This document shows, piece by piece, positions 21,029-32,145 of a stretch of 60,000 nt of DNA. The notes below the pieces were generated by a model. That model worked only from the letters and a program-made list of their open reading frames with translations. It was not told where the DNA came from and searched no databases. Each line of letters opens with the position of its first letter. The first letter of the stretch is position 1. The DNA is from Polytrichum commune (Eukaryota; Streptophyta; Polytrichopsida; Polytrichales; Polytrichaceae). The DNA is taken from positions 9,798,001-9,858,000 of the forward strand of contig OX485804.1 in NCBI GenBank assembly GCA_950295325.1, given 5' to 3'. The translations under genes were made by a program, and so were the position numbers.

Positions 21029-23119
21029 TCAACCTCGAGTCCTCATGATAGTGATCGTGCCATTCCCCTCTGTGTGAATCTTGGTGCAGGCCACCACAGA
21101 CTTCCCAGAGAGTCCAGCTCCTGAATGGGATGCAGATCGCTCATCATCTCCAGTGGCCTGTCGATGAGGAGGCCTCGGTGACGGAATCATTATACTCCGA
21201 TTGATGTCATTAAGTGTAAGCTCACCTTGTGCACCACTTGGTTTGACTAGAGCAAATGGGTACACCACAGGAGAGGATGCTTTCCCTTTAAACCTCATGA
21301 GGGGGCTAGGCCTCCAGCCTGCAGGATTCAACACATCAAAATCTCAGACAAGGATATTGCAGGCAATATCATGTACCTTTCAGAAGAGTATCCATGAAGG
21401 AGATCGTAGGGTACACGTAATAGAATTCAAAACAATTCTTGACAAGGAAGTGGCTAGTACCAGGCGTAGACCCCTTCGAGAAGGGCGTAAGAGGACCTTG
21501 TAACACCTCCCCTCCAGATGATTTCCACGCGGGCAGGGACTTCTTCCCTGACATCACAAAAGCACAAAATCTCAATACGAGCACATAACAAACAGAGAAA
21601 ATCAATAATTAGGACATTCAAATCAATAATCTATATTTGCGGTGAATTGACATGTACCCGATGCTTCAGGCGCTGGAGACACACTTGATACAACTGCCTT
21701 CCTGAAATGCACAAAGCAACATTCAGCTTAGAATAGGTAACGCATTTCAATAGCGTATGTGAATGAAATTCAACATACTGTTCTGCGCAGCATCAGCTCT
21801 TGGATTGGTGGCAAAGCACATCCTGGTTTATGTTCATGATTGCTTACACTTGCTCAGCAGGTGGGCTGTGAGGCTCCTTGTGATCTAGGCACTTCGACAT
21901 CCATTTGTCATCGGCGCCCTTAGAAGCTTCTTCTGCAAGAACAGGGGAACAACAAGGAAACTATCAGTACAAAAATTCAGACACATACAGACAACATACA
22001 AGCAAAATTCAATACAAGAACTTATTAATCAGCAACTACAAACAAGTATTAAGAGAGAGTCAAGACATGGACTTCAGCAGACGTACCATCCTTGTTGTAC
22101 CAGAAAGGATTCGCATCGGAGGGAGTCGGCATAAGAAAATCGTCGCCTCCAGCAATTAGCGGATTTACACAGCTCTGCGTGAGGAAGCATGTCCAGCGTG
22201 TGTTAACATGTGGCTAATAATGTAATAGGTCACATCTGTTCAGCTGCCGCAAGAACGCCTTGAAAGCTTACTTTTCAAGCTCAAAGAGATGCAAGAAGAC
22301 ACCTACCACAAAAGTTGTAGTGTCAATTGTAGAAACTGTCTCAAAAGCTGGCGAGTCAGTAGCCACACAATCCTCCTTATTGCTGGAGAAATGCAGCATC
22401 CGACGCCTTTTGAATCGCCCGCCGTTTTCAATAGCATAATTCTCAGGACTGAGATTCTCGCTCTCTGCTGCACATAGATGCTAAACCTTAAGTAACAGAG
22501 ATGAAATGTTTATGCAGATCTTTGCCACGTCTTAATAGGAAAAAAGTCCTCAATCACCATGGCAATAATAAAAATACATCCAGGTTTTCACCGCATGTTT
22601 GTAATTGAACGAACAATCTTTATCAGAAGAAAAATGAGAACAGCACCTTGGCTGTCAAGAGAGAAATATGAAGGGCTCGACTCTCTTGTATCCATAATCG
22701 GCGGAGTTGATGCGAATATGGATTGCGAGTCTGAATCGTTCTGTGTCAAGTCGTCCCAGAAGGATGTGGTGATAGCTGAGATACAGGGCAAGAACGGCAA
22801 ACTTTCAGTAACAAGCTTCGAACACCGAGAAGCTGACATTCTGTTCATTAGACCTAAAAAATCAACACAGGGAACGATTCTTGAGGTTCTACACCAACGT
22901 TAAACCAGAAGAACGAGAACAAGCGAGCGAGCCACTGGAGAAGAATCGGCACCAAACCATATGCTACATACATGCGGGAGAAGGAAAGTGATGCTGACCT
23001 AGTGTAGATTCAGAATCAACTTTGAAGGCGTCATCTCGCCAGGGCCAAGAATCAGTGTCGTCCCTAACAATCATTTGCTTATCGATAGGAGCAAGCTCGT
23101 CAAACGACGCGATCTCCAT
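21029..23119 (-). CDS. XRI1: XRI1-like protein (X-ray induced transcript 1), 8 coding exons
   Basis: Exons on the minus strand, 5' to 3': 22999-23119, 22647-22853, 22307-22467, 22087-22174, 21848-21932, 21658-21701, 21377-21547, 21029-21318. All seven introns are GT-AG (58-179 bp), phases agree, and the 1167-nt sum gives 388 residues plus stop. The start ATG (23117-23119) is the first in frame after an in-frame TAG at 23210-23212. Visible motifs are DSWPWRDDAF (about 23-32), SFWDDLTQNDSD (71-82), a basic FKRRRML (128-134, possible nuclear signal), VVYPFALVKPSG (310-321), LTLNDIN (326-332) and the C-terminal KIHTEGNGTITIMRTRG (372-388). The last three and the KRRRML block are hallmarks of plant XRI1 proteins as I remember them. 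In Arabidopsis, XRI1 is induced by ionising radiation and is needed for meiosis and DNA repair (established knowledge). The protein is longer than the Arabidopsis one (about 300 residues). The exon 3 acceptor could lie 3 bp further in. Confidence 0.85.
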
Positions 23120-24100
23120 TTCTTCACCACGAAACAATCTGGTTTCTGCTGGCACCACTTCCTCGAAACTATCACCTAATACTCTTGATGGAAGAGATCG
23201 AGCGTCTGGCTAAACTGTTTTCCTCTGTGAATACCAGGACAATCTCGTGCAACAATACTTCCCTACACCCCTTGCTACCACAGACTCTGGATATCGCGAG
23301 TTCACGATACAGAGGAGAGATGTACATCTCCAAAGCAGAAGGTACCACAACACATCCAGCCTCAGGAGGTAACTGAGGATGATTACTACCGGCTTAAGAG
23401 ATTGAAAGACAATTATCCTAATCGATAGCAGTAAGCAGATGTGCTGTCCTTCCGAATCCGTGTTGAATGGAAAAGGAAGGCCAGAACAACGCAAGAAACG
23501 AATCCAAACTTTCAACAATTCTTGGAGCCAGCTGGACAAGACTGTACCGAACACAACGGTGATAGCCTGCCACACACTCTCAAAGAGCAAGGGGTCACAA
23601 TAAACGAGAATAGCTCCCTAGACCAATGCAGAGGAGCTCTCACAAGCAGCTCCACACAGCATCTCCAAGATGAATGCGATCAAAACTTCGAGAAAAACAG
23701 GCATAGCCGGATCGAACCAGCGAACGACACCAGGAATTCCTCCACTACAAGAACACTCTACACATCAAAGAATGAAGAATCAGAGGCAGCTCCAGAGAAT
23801 GAATGCCGACGCACTGTTCTGTTCACCACCAACTACACTACTACAAATCACACAGTCTCCACTCTAGACCGAGAAACATCATCAGCATCCCGCGACCTTC
23901 GATTCAATCTCCTTTCTAAGTTACACCCCCTCCACGCCTCCAGAACGACATACAGACACGGAGAACAGAGACACACAAAGAAAGGAGGTCTTCCAATCCG
24001 GTGCAGGCCTCCACAAAATAGAATCCTCACGAACTAGTTATCATCCAAGATAGCAATGCAACGGTCGGCTACTCCTTCCCCTGGGAGCAACTGGGAGCGG
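23120..24100 (-). promoter_or_regulatory. Probable long 5' leader of the XRI1-like gene
   Basis: Upstream of the start codon the minus strand is T- and C-rich, less AT-biased than intergenic DNA, and free of the window's repeats. It contains several ATGs out of frame and an in-frame TAG at 23210-23212, so any coding here would need splicing; 'aacagtttag' ending at 23210 could serve as an acceptor. A TTTTATTTTA stretch lies near 24108-24117 on the minus strand, a possible TATA-like site. Overlapping open frames on both strands (for example 23441-24037 plus) have no recognised domain and look like chance frames. Confidence 0.35.
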
Positions 24101-24720
24101 AAACCGGACTAAAATAAAACAGCATTGCGAAGGCAATCAGCGGGGTGTTGTGAGGCATTTAAGGTCAAACGGGTGGCAATGGAGGCCACGGAAGACGCGG
24201 ACGCTTTCTACCGGATTGCCAAGGATGTAAGGGGCAGGTAGCTATGTGGCATGCGATGGGAATGGGAATGCGATGCGATGGGAATGGCATGGCGATGGGG
24301 ATTCGGTTTCTTGCACCGTGCCCCACGCAGGCAGGCAAGCAAGCAAACCTCCCTTGCTCGCTCGCTCCATAGCTCTTCTCATCAGCTCTCCCAGCTGAGT
24401 CCCCTTTTGGTTCAAAGGCCTTCCCAACGGAGGACGGAAGGGGTCGGGCCGCCCCACCCGGCCGGGCAGTCGGTCCCGGCCCGTTCAAATTCCCGCGCCC
24501 CTTTGCCATCTGGCAACCCGGGAATTTCAATTTGTTATCCACCTGCCCATCTTTCCGCAACCCCCTTTTCGCCGCCCCCGCCAAGAACTTAACTTATTAT
24601 TAACGGCCAACCCAAGAACGGGCCGGGTTACTTACTGCCCTGGGTTGTTTTCAATTTTTTATTTTTTTTACATTCCCCCAGTGCGCATGGCTTCCACGTA
24701 ATTACCACGGGGGGTAACAG
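24101..24720. promoter_or_regulatory. CpG-rich upstream region
   Basis: This is the most GC-rich stretch near the gene, with many CpG and GGGCC/GGCCC-type sites (24430-24640) and a 'gatgggaatg' mini-repeat (24250-24300). It lies just upstream of the XRI1-like leader and is the natural promoter candidate, possibly bidirectional. Frames reading through it are Pro/Arg/Ser-rich on both strands, as expected from composition alone. Confidence 0.35.
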
Positions 24721-24974
24721 AATGCGGGGAGAAAAAAATTACTGTGACCTATAAAGTTACCACCTACCAGATTCTGGATGCTCCATGTCACTGGAGTTAC
24801 ATTCACCCTCCATATCATGTCAGCCTTGACAGTAATTTTTAGGCATAGCATTGTGAAGAAGGGCCTAGGGTGAGTTTCCCATGTAGGCCGCTCGCCCACT
24901 AGATTCTAGTAGGAAAATGGACAAACTTGCCAAATGTAGATGGAATATGGCGGGATAGGATGCATATGCGCCAA

Positions 24975-25190
24975 CTACATTCAATAAGGTATTTAGTGTC
25001 ACTTATTATTTGGATTTACACAACGCTATGTCTTTACAATTGCTGGATTTTTTTCCACCAAGTAAAGATGTTATTCTTCTATAGAGTCCAGACCACCAAT
25101 TTAACATATGTTGGTAGATATATGAGGTATACAGTAAGTAAATATAATATAGTGTAATTCCAAATAGTAAGTGACACTAAATAGCATATT
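24975..25190 (+). mobile_element. Family C MITE-like TIR element
   Basis: The left arm 'gtatttagtgtcacttatta' pairs with the right arm 'atagtaagtgacactaaata'. The inner arms 'tttacacaacgctatgtc' and 'atatagtgtaattccaa' extend the inverted repeat. ~215 bp, non-coding. Confidence 0.72.
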
Positions 25191-25996
25191 TAGTGTAATT
25201 ACTCTAACCTTCTCAAACCCGGGCCCACCTACTAACCTTCTCCTCCATGTTACCAACGATGAACCTCCTCTTTCAATGCTTCGGTGATCAGTGTTGTGGA
25301 ATGTGGAAGGCCATGGACACGGGCTGCTAGACTTCCATGCGCCCATTTTTCTACCTACATTTATCTACATCAAACTACTTTCAACCCGATGTCATCTCGA
25401 ATCTAGTGGCGAGCGGCTTGCATGAAAACTCGCCTTTAGAATAGTCTCCATTGGTGAAGGCGAAGTTTCTCAGGGTGAACCACACATTCAAGCATATTTA
25501 CCTCACGAAAAGAATCTCACATGGTCTCGTGATTGGGCATAATCCAAGTGACATGCATAATCTCTTCCCATTGAAATTACGTTATGTATTGGACATTGGG
25601 TGGACCTAGGTCATGGCCACCCAATGGGCCCTATCTAGTACATAAAGCTACAATACACCCGAACCATACTTGATCACGTTATGGTAATTAGGGTATATGA
25701 CGGTAATTTTAGGGTCAAATAGGTCGGGGAAGGGGGTTTCCAACGTTTTCATTTCCACTTTTAAGATACACGGCCACAACCGATCCTTTGTTCTTGTGAA
25801 CGAAAGTATGCTATTCTAGAAGCGAGATATTTATTTGATTGTAACTCAAGTCACGAGTCAACAGAAGACAACGTTGACTAGGGTATTCTCAATACTAAGT
25901 TAGAGCAATTGCTTGGTATATTTGGCATGGAAAAGTGTAAGTCAAGGTAATAATCAAACGCCACACACTTTGCATGACACCTCAAGTACACCGAAG
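25191..25996. other. No gene seen
   Basis: Nothing pairs with other repeats and no frame is protein-like. Confidence 0.45.
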
Positions 25997-26206
25997 TATC
26001 CTATTAGTGTGGGTTACCATTTGGAGTTATGTGTTGCTTGTAACCTTTTTTACCAGCATCATCCCTTTGTTCACCAAGTTAAATCATGTCTTTTGATGTG
26101 CATACTAACTATTTATGTAGTATGAGTAAAAAACCATGTTCTCCGTAAGATGTTATAGAATTGTGTAACTTCAAATGGTAAACGCACACTGATAAGACAA
26201 TTCAGT
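25997..26206 (+). mobile_element. Family C variant (GTGTGGGTTACC type)
   Basis: Left end 'tattagtgtgggttaccatt', right end 'aaatggtaaacgcacactga'. It shares the inner block 'ggagttatgtgttgc' with family C and its outer ends with the element at 28496-29370. Confidence 0.68.
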
Positions 26207-26904
26207 GTACCAACCGAATGAGAGGGTGTAAAGTTAATCTCTAGTCATTGATATAACCGTTACATGCATTGACATTGCAATTTGCATGAATTTATATACA
26301 TTTGTATTGGAAAATTGGTTGTATGTACAATTGTGAAAAAATGAGCTGTGTAGAAAATTAGGGAAATAATATATGTGCTTCCCATATCTATTTACTATGA
26401 TAGTGTTGGCCTATAACCACCACCTTATTATACTAGGAGTAGTAGTCGTCATATTTCATGAAACTTTGAGGTCAACATTGAGGGAGGGGGGTCCAAATCC
26501 ATAGTTTAATAATTTTAGGGGGCCAAGTCAACATTGGAAATAATGATTCAAAAGAGGTTAATTCACAAGCATAATTGATTCCTACTCCTACACACTCACG
26601 TTATGGCCACATGGACACTCATAGAAAGTAGTTACTTTGTATAGCCCCTATAGGATCCACCAAATGCATGCCTCCTAACTACACCCCCCCCCCTTATTTA
26701 GTCTTTCTAAATTGTAGGGCAAACCTATGTATGTGTGTGTATAATCCAAACAAGTACATAGGCCTCTATTTCATTAAAAAAAAACTAGAGTGAATGAATG
26801 ATGAGTTTAGTTAGTGGGGAGGATTGGGGGGGGGGACGAATGGATTTTGTTAGTGCTCTCACCAATTCTATTTGTCTTGCTCAATTTCAATTGTAAACCG
26901 CCCA
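26207..26904. other. No gene; homopolymer runs
   Basis: Runs of C (about 26685-26693) and G (about 26828-26835) are the only notable structure. Confidence 0.4.
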
Positions 26905-27185
26905 TGTAGTGTGACCAACACTAAACATAAAACTACCATTCTTTGTCATTCCTTGTTTAAAAACATTGGATGATATAGAGTTCCAATGTTGCAAGTATTG
27001 TCACTTACTACTAAGTGGTTTTTCAATCATCGATGACAATATTTCATTATGTAATTGTTACGATGCAGAATATCCCAACCTTGTTGCAAGTAACCGTGTT
27101 TGGATGAACGGAAAGTAAAGTTGGGATGACCGATACTTGTAAACTCATTCATAAGGAGCGTCACCAAACATGTCACCACAACATT
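26905..27185 (-). repeat. R3 element, inverted and shortened
   Basis: Its reverse complement carries 'gagtttacaagtatcggtca', 'tccgttcatccaaacac' and 'gatgaaatattgtcatc-like' blocks in the order seen at 18882 and 28601. Confidence 0.6.
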
Positions 27186-28351
27186 TCATGAAATACCATA
27201 TGACATTGAAAACAATATTTGGTGTAGTTGTAGTGGATTCTGCTTGGGATTTACTAATAAAGGAAGGAAGAGCATGTAGTAGAAGTCATGTATTATTGTA
27301 AAGTCTCTCATGTGTTTGTTTATTATTCCATTATGGTGCATGGTCCTAGTAGCTGGCATGAGCAGATAAACATGCACACACACACACACATAGATACCTT
27401 GGGTTATAATTTGATAGTGGTGTTTAAACAAATGTGCTTGTGAAAAATGTAAGTGACCGTTACTATCCATTATTATGGAAAGTAGAATTTGGACCAATTC
27501 CACTTCAATTGCTTCCACCTTCCAAATATATGAATTTACATCGGCACCGCGTGACTCCATAGAATTATCATACACGCAAAATGTTGACATCGACAAGTTT
27601 GTGACATAGAGGTTAATATCTACCTCGATGGTCCAGTTGGTGGGGCATTTTGTTCACTATATTGTTCACTATAGATCTGTTGCTTAGCATTTCACAAAGA
27701 GGCACGGTCTATAGGTGGGACGAGCTTTTGTTTTTTGAAGTCCTAGAAAGACTTGAGGCTACTTGGGGCTACATTCTAAAATCGGTAGGAAACCTCACTC
27801 TTTAATGGACTTGCATAGGAGACATTCTAATGCGAGTGTGCCTCACTTTTGATAATTGAATTGTAAAGACCAAACGTGGCATAGTTTTATTATAAGTATC
27901 AACAAGTATCACTTGTTGTCTTTCTATCGGTAGGATGAAACTAGAACATGAAAAGTTATGTGGTAGGTTAGGGAATTGGAAAAGGGTAAGTGTTGTTTGT
28001 TGCCGTTGGATTGGCTAGTTAAACAAGTATTACATGGCTAGTGGTGCCATATATCTAGGGATGCCTGGTACACCAACTTACATTCGAACTCAAGGCCAAA
28101 GAATGTGTGTATTTGGACTAATTGTTCAAGAATATAACCGTGTCATTTCTTGACCCCCCACACACACACATATAAATACAACACTAGTTCTACACAAGGT
28201 TATGTCGGCCACCAACCACTTTTGATGGTGAGTCTAGGCTTTGAGGTGTGATATGCAACAATGATCCATGTGCAAAGTGTGTGTTTGAAGTTTCCTTCAA
28301 ATCGGATCTTTGCGAACGACTACTCAATGAGAAGTAATTATGGGCAATATA
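27186..28351. other. No gene; possible second LINE-tail relic
   Basis: At 27730-27880 the plus strand shares 'ga(c)attctaat.cgagtgtg' with 19670-19700. On the minus strand a short SEAHSH...SYASPLK pattern recalls the degraded LINE zinc motif, but it contains a stop. The 136-codon frame at 27186-27596 (minus) spans a CA-repeat and has no recognisable domain. The part after 27990 is featureless. Confidence 0.25.
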
Positions 28352-28495
28352 TGGAGAGTTTTTTGGGGCATATTCGGTCAAGATCCTAACATTTCTAGGC
28401 CCAACCAGTTTACATGTTGACATCTTTCATTTTATCCTTATTAAAACAATCGGTAATCCCCCCCCCCCTCCAAAGTCTTGAACTTTGACCAATTA

Positions 28496-29370
28496 CACTA
28501 CTTTGTCTAGTTAGTGTGGGTTACCATTCGGAGTTACATGTTGCTATAGCATTTGACCAAGAGGATCACTTTTCACCCCCATAACATAAGTACACTAAAT
28601 ATGGTATTTAGTGTCATGTGGCAATTTATATCATTGCGGTAACTTTTTGAGTGACACTTTCTTTGAACAAGTTTACAAATATTGTCATCTCAACTTTACT
28701 TTCGGTTCATCCAAACGCCATTTACTAAACAAAGTTTGGTTCAATTTGCATCCTAGCAAATCTGCGATGAAATATTGTCACGGATGATTGAAATTTGGAT
28801 GAAAAACCAACTTAGTACGTGTCAATACTTGCAACACCTTTTTTCCAAGGAACAACCATTACGGCTAGGTTTACATTTAGTGTCAAGTGAACAACACCAT
28901 GGTTTCCAATTACTAGGGAGCAAGACAATTGTAAGTGGTGGCACTAAACATCACATGCAGCGTAGTTAGTATGCACACCAAAGAACAAGATATAAACTTA
29001 GTTGGTAAAACAACGGTAACGACATCAAGAAGTTATCGCAACACACAACACTCCGAATTGGTAACCCACACTAATTAGACAAAGTAGCATTGTGACACTC
29101 TGAATTGGTAACCCACACTAATTAGACAAAGTAGCATTGTGACACTCTGAATTGGTAACCCACACTAATTAGACAAAGTAGCATTGTGACACTCTGAATT
29201 GGTAACCCACACTAATTAGACAAAGTAGCATTGTGACACTCTGAATTGGTAACCCACACTAATTAGACAAAGTAGCATTGTGACACTCTGAATTGGTAAC
29301 CCACACTAATTAGACAAAGTAGCATAGGACACTCCGAATTGGTAACCCACACTAATTAGACAAAGTAGCA
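28496..29370 (+). mobile_element. Family C-type TIR element inserted into R1
   Basis: It begins CACTACTTTGTCTAGTTAG and ends CTAATTAGACAAAGTAGCA, flanked by TA on both sides (28494-28495 and 29371-29372). Inner arms 'gggttaccattcggagttac' and 'ctccgaattggtaaccc' extend the TIR to ~45 bp. The body is itself interrupted by R3 (28601-28955), and the right terminus is amplified into the 47-bp array. A TA duplication would suit a Tc1/mariner-type origin, but only this copy shows it. Confidence 0.65.
28601..28955 (+). repeat. R3 element nested inside the TIR element
   Basis: Full-length copy of R3, same orientation as 18882-19235. Its ends (ATGGTATTTAGTGTCATGTG left; GCATGTGATGTTTAGTGCC as the reverse complement of the right) form an imperfect inverted repeat. 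Confidence 0.68.
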
Positions 29371-29373
29371 TAG
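29048..29373 (+). repeat. 47-bp tandem array of a MITE terminus, 7 copies
   Basis: Units start at 29048, 29095, 29142, 29189, 29236, 29283 and 29329. Each contains 'gaattggtaacccacacta' and 'attagacaaagtagca'. Copies 2-6 are identical, the first has ctccg for ctctg, and the last is 1 bp shorter upstream. The unit is the terminal inverted repeat of the host element, so the array arose by amplification of that end. Confidence 0.95.
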
Positions 29374-29440
29374 TTCTCGAGCTCTCCCAACTGGTTCATC
29401 TGTTAATGGCCGGTGCTCCCCGTTCATTGATTGTGGGGGG

Positions 29441-30140
29441 TGTAAGTTATAAGTAGACTCCACATCTGCTCAACTTCACGCAATTAACCCTACCCTAGGC
29501 CCAATTGAATACGCCCTGGATCATGGTGGTAAAGAAGAGTTTTAAGTACCTGCAGTAATATAAGAGCTCGGGTTGCCTAGCCTCCTCCCCAGTCATGGGG
29601 GGGGGGGGGGAAAGAGGACTACTAAGCCCTAATAATAAGTTATTGTGGTGTTGCTGCTTGCTTATATAATGCCAGGGCTGACCATTGAAAGCTCTAGCTA
29701 TAACTTAAGCTCCCCTGACCAAGCGGTTTGCCACCTTTAATGAATGACCTACAACTACACTTACACTTTGTTACTGCATAAGGATTCATGGCAGCCCAGT
29801 TGCCTTGAAATCAAATCCCCCCCCCAACTCCCTTCCCTTCCCTTCCCTTCCTAACCCCTTCAGAAAAATCAAGTGGGCTTGACTTTGGTTATAAGTTTAA
29901 AGGTTATTTTTTAATGCCAATGACAAAAGCAATCGCATTCGCAGAAGGGGGGCAAAAAACATAAAAACCACAAGCAAGCCACAGCTGTTGATCGGCGCCT
30001 TTAACTTAGTTAGCCCTGTGCCCTCAAGGAGTCAATTCCGTCAGATGCACTGGTCCAAGCACACTTCACCATCCCACTTTATAATATGTTCACTTTCATG
30101 ACTTAGAATCGTCCCGGTGATGGCATGAGTGTCACACGTA
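29441..30140. other. No gene; homopolymers and a CCCTT repeat
   Basis: G-run at about 29598-29610, C-run at about 29815-29825 and a (CCCTT)n tract at about 29829-29849. No gene is recognised. Confidence 0.4.
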
Positions 30141-30142
30141 TC

Positions 30143-30226
30143 ATAACATAATGTAACGTAACATGATGTAACACAACACAACACAACGTAACATAACATA
30201 GCATAGCATAACATAACATAACATTG
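30143..30226 (+). repeat. Imperfect AACAT/AACGT pentanucleotide array
   Basis: About 80 bp of ATAAC, GTAAC and ACAAC pentamers with interruptions. Confidence 0.85.
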
Positions 30227-31744
30227 TTCACCCATGATTGATGATGGTTTACATTATTTGGAGCTAGGGTGTTGCACCCTGGGACTTGGGGTTCATGGTG
30301 TCTACGTAAACTTGTCCATCATAAACGAAGAGGCTCCAGTGGAAACGAATCTCTTACAAGGTTGAGGGTCAATTCATTTCAAGTGGAGTCCACTCAACCG
30401 ATTCGGGGTTTTTTATATCATTTTTTTATATCATTTCTAGAGTCACTTGATCAAGAAATAGTTGTTTTTGAAATACATGAAACAGATTTGTTGCATTTTC
30501 ATATGGTAATGGATGAGTTTAACGTAGACAACATGGATCCCTAGCCGTACCATGGGGCCAAGGGAATTGCAAGCATAATGGTCTCTTTATGTTGGGCCAC
30601 CCTTACAGATTGAATGGTTTTCGACTTGAGTATTTGTCCACCCTGCAAATGTGGCATGATAGTTGGGCATGCACTTGGGCTTGGGCGACGGATTTTATGA
30701 CGGAATGTATTGAAGAAAAACATTCAGCAACAATGTGTGTATGTCGGCGCCACACATGGACCCCAACACCGGCTTGGCATGTCAACACTAGCCTGCATAT
30801 TGGCAGCTCCGGTAATCATGTGCATCATTCAAGGTTGGCAAGGCCATACTAGGCCGACCCCTCCCCTTTAGAAACAATGCAGAGTGCGGTAGGGCTTAGT
30901 AATGTTATGGGTTTGGTGGGCCTAAGAATAGATTTGGAGTTGTGACGAGGCAATACGGTACAAATGCACCATGTGTTGTAAATTCAACTTGAGTTTGAGA
31001 CACCCAACCCACCTCTCAGTCCGCAATTGTATGGTTAGGTTGTCCTCGTCAACTCCTGCAATGACCCACAATATATATATAAAGTTGATGAAGTGGTCGG
31101 GCAAGCCAATGTAGCTGCTTCAAATTAACCCATCCCAACACCTTCACTATGTAGAGCATATCATTCAAATTAGAATATCAAAAAAACACCCAACTTGATG
31201 TCACATCAATAGATCACAAGCCTTAAAACCCAAACAAACACCCAAGTTGATGCAATGAAAACAAAATGTTGTATTTTACAAGAAGATGACAACCTAAAAT
31301 GGTATACATTAATATATATGTGGAATTTAATTTTCTATTGCTCAAACTCAATCTGAACCCTCAACTTTCCTTTGTCATGGTTTGTTGTAAATAAGGTTGA
31401 GTTGTGGGTTGCCCTGTCACAATCTTCGCATGCCATGTAAACACATAGTCTCTACTGTAAAATAATTTGCGGGACCTCTAAAATTGTAAAAGAATGCACG
31501 CACCTTTCTACATCCGTGCGTAATAAAAACGTCACTTTAACATGAACCCCCCTTGTCTTTTCGGAACAATGGGGATTGGTGCAAAGAGCGACGCCCACCA
31601 CCACCACCTCGTTGTCCATTGTACATAGATAAGACGTTGAAAGTATACAAGAAACTACCATAAATATCTCTCAGTGACCAAAGCCAATGGAAATCCTTAT
31701 CATCACATTATTCCCTTCCAAAGGGAAAGAGGTAACTACGGAAT
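30227..31744. other. No gene supported
   Basis: Open frames at 30269-30544 and 30589-30852 (plus) have no ATG-anchored domain that I can recognise and are not repeated in the window. An 'atatatataaag' tract lies near 31071-31083. Confidence 0.35.
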
Positions 31745-31855
31745 ACATGTCAACTTAATAAAGAAAAAAACAGACAGATGTCAACATGTAATTGGTCTAA
31801 ATTGGAAACACCAGGATATTGACCAATTATGCTCAAAAACCTCCCCGAACACTTA
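31745..31855 (-). repeat. R1 element, partial
   Basis: The minus strand carries only the R1 proximal half: 'cggggaggtttttgagcata', 'ggtcaatatcctggtgtttc', 'catgttgacatctgtctg'. Confidence 0.65.
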
Positions 31856-31934
31856 CCGTAACATATCCCAAGCAATGGTAGTTGTAGAAAGAAGATTTTC
31901 TACCAATACCTATCACCACCACGTGGACCAATGA

Positions 31935-32145
31935 TCGGAGACAACCGACCGCTAGTTATCAATCAACCGGTTGAGTTTGAGAAATAAAAATAACCGGTTG
32001 AAGTTTAAGACCTTGGGAAATTACCTTATGTTTTTGGAGGAATCTATAGAAAATACCCGGAATGAATAAAGCAAAAACCGAAAGATCACAACATGTAAAC
32101 ACTAGCATCATCTTGACCGATTATGCCAAAAACAACTGCCCGGGG
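31935..32145 (-). repeat. R1 element
   Basis: Nearly complete copy, same orientation as the partial one 80 bp away. The 'ccaaccggttgca' box is lost. Confidence 0.7.

Larger units (their letters stand above)
28352..29440 (+). repeat. R1 element split by a nested MITE
   Basis: R1 runs 28352-28495, is interrupted, and resumes at 29371 ('gttctcgagctctcccaactgg') to 29440. The first half lacks the 'tctataaattcct' block, replaced by a C-run at 28460-28469. Confidence 0.7.

Noticed and set aside
23210-23590. 126-codon minus-strand frame just upstream of the XRI1-like start
   Set aside because: It lacks an ATG at its start and is in a different frame from the gene; the hydrophobic look follows from T-rich sequence.
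23441-24037. 198-codon plus-strand open frame opposite the XRI1-like leader
   Set aside because: The composition (Thr/Asn/Ser/Glu) matches the antisense of a T/C-rich leader, and no domain or splice context supports it.
24165-24592. Long Pro/Arg/Ser-rich open frames on both strands of the CpG-rich region
   Set aside because: Both strands are open together because stop codons are rare in GC-rich DNA; there is no domain and the sequence contains simple repeats.
27186-27596. 136-codon minus-strand frame
   Set aside because: It runs through a CA microsatellite (VCVCVHVYLL) and has no recognisable domain.
29048-29373. Regular 47-bp direct repeats as a CRISPR array
   Set aside because: The units abut with no variable spacers, the unit is the terminus of the surrounding TIR element, and the DNA is eukaryotic.
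30020-30050. Short string resembling the conserved 'caattccgtca' of 18S rRNA
   Set aside because: The match is about 12 bases and the flanks do not fit rRNA.
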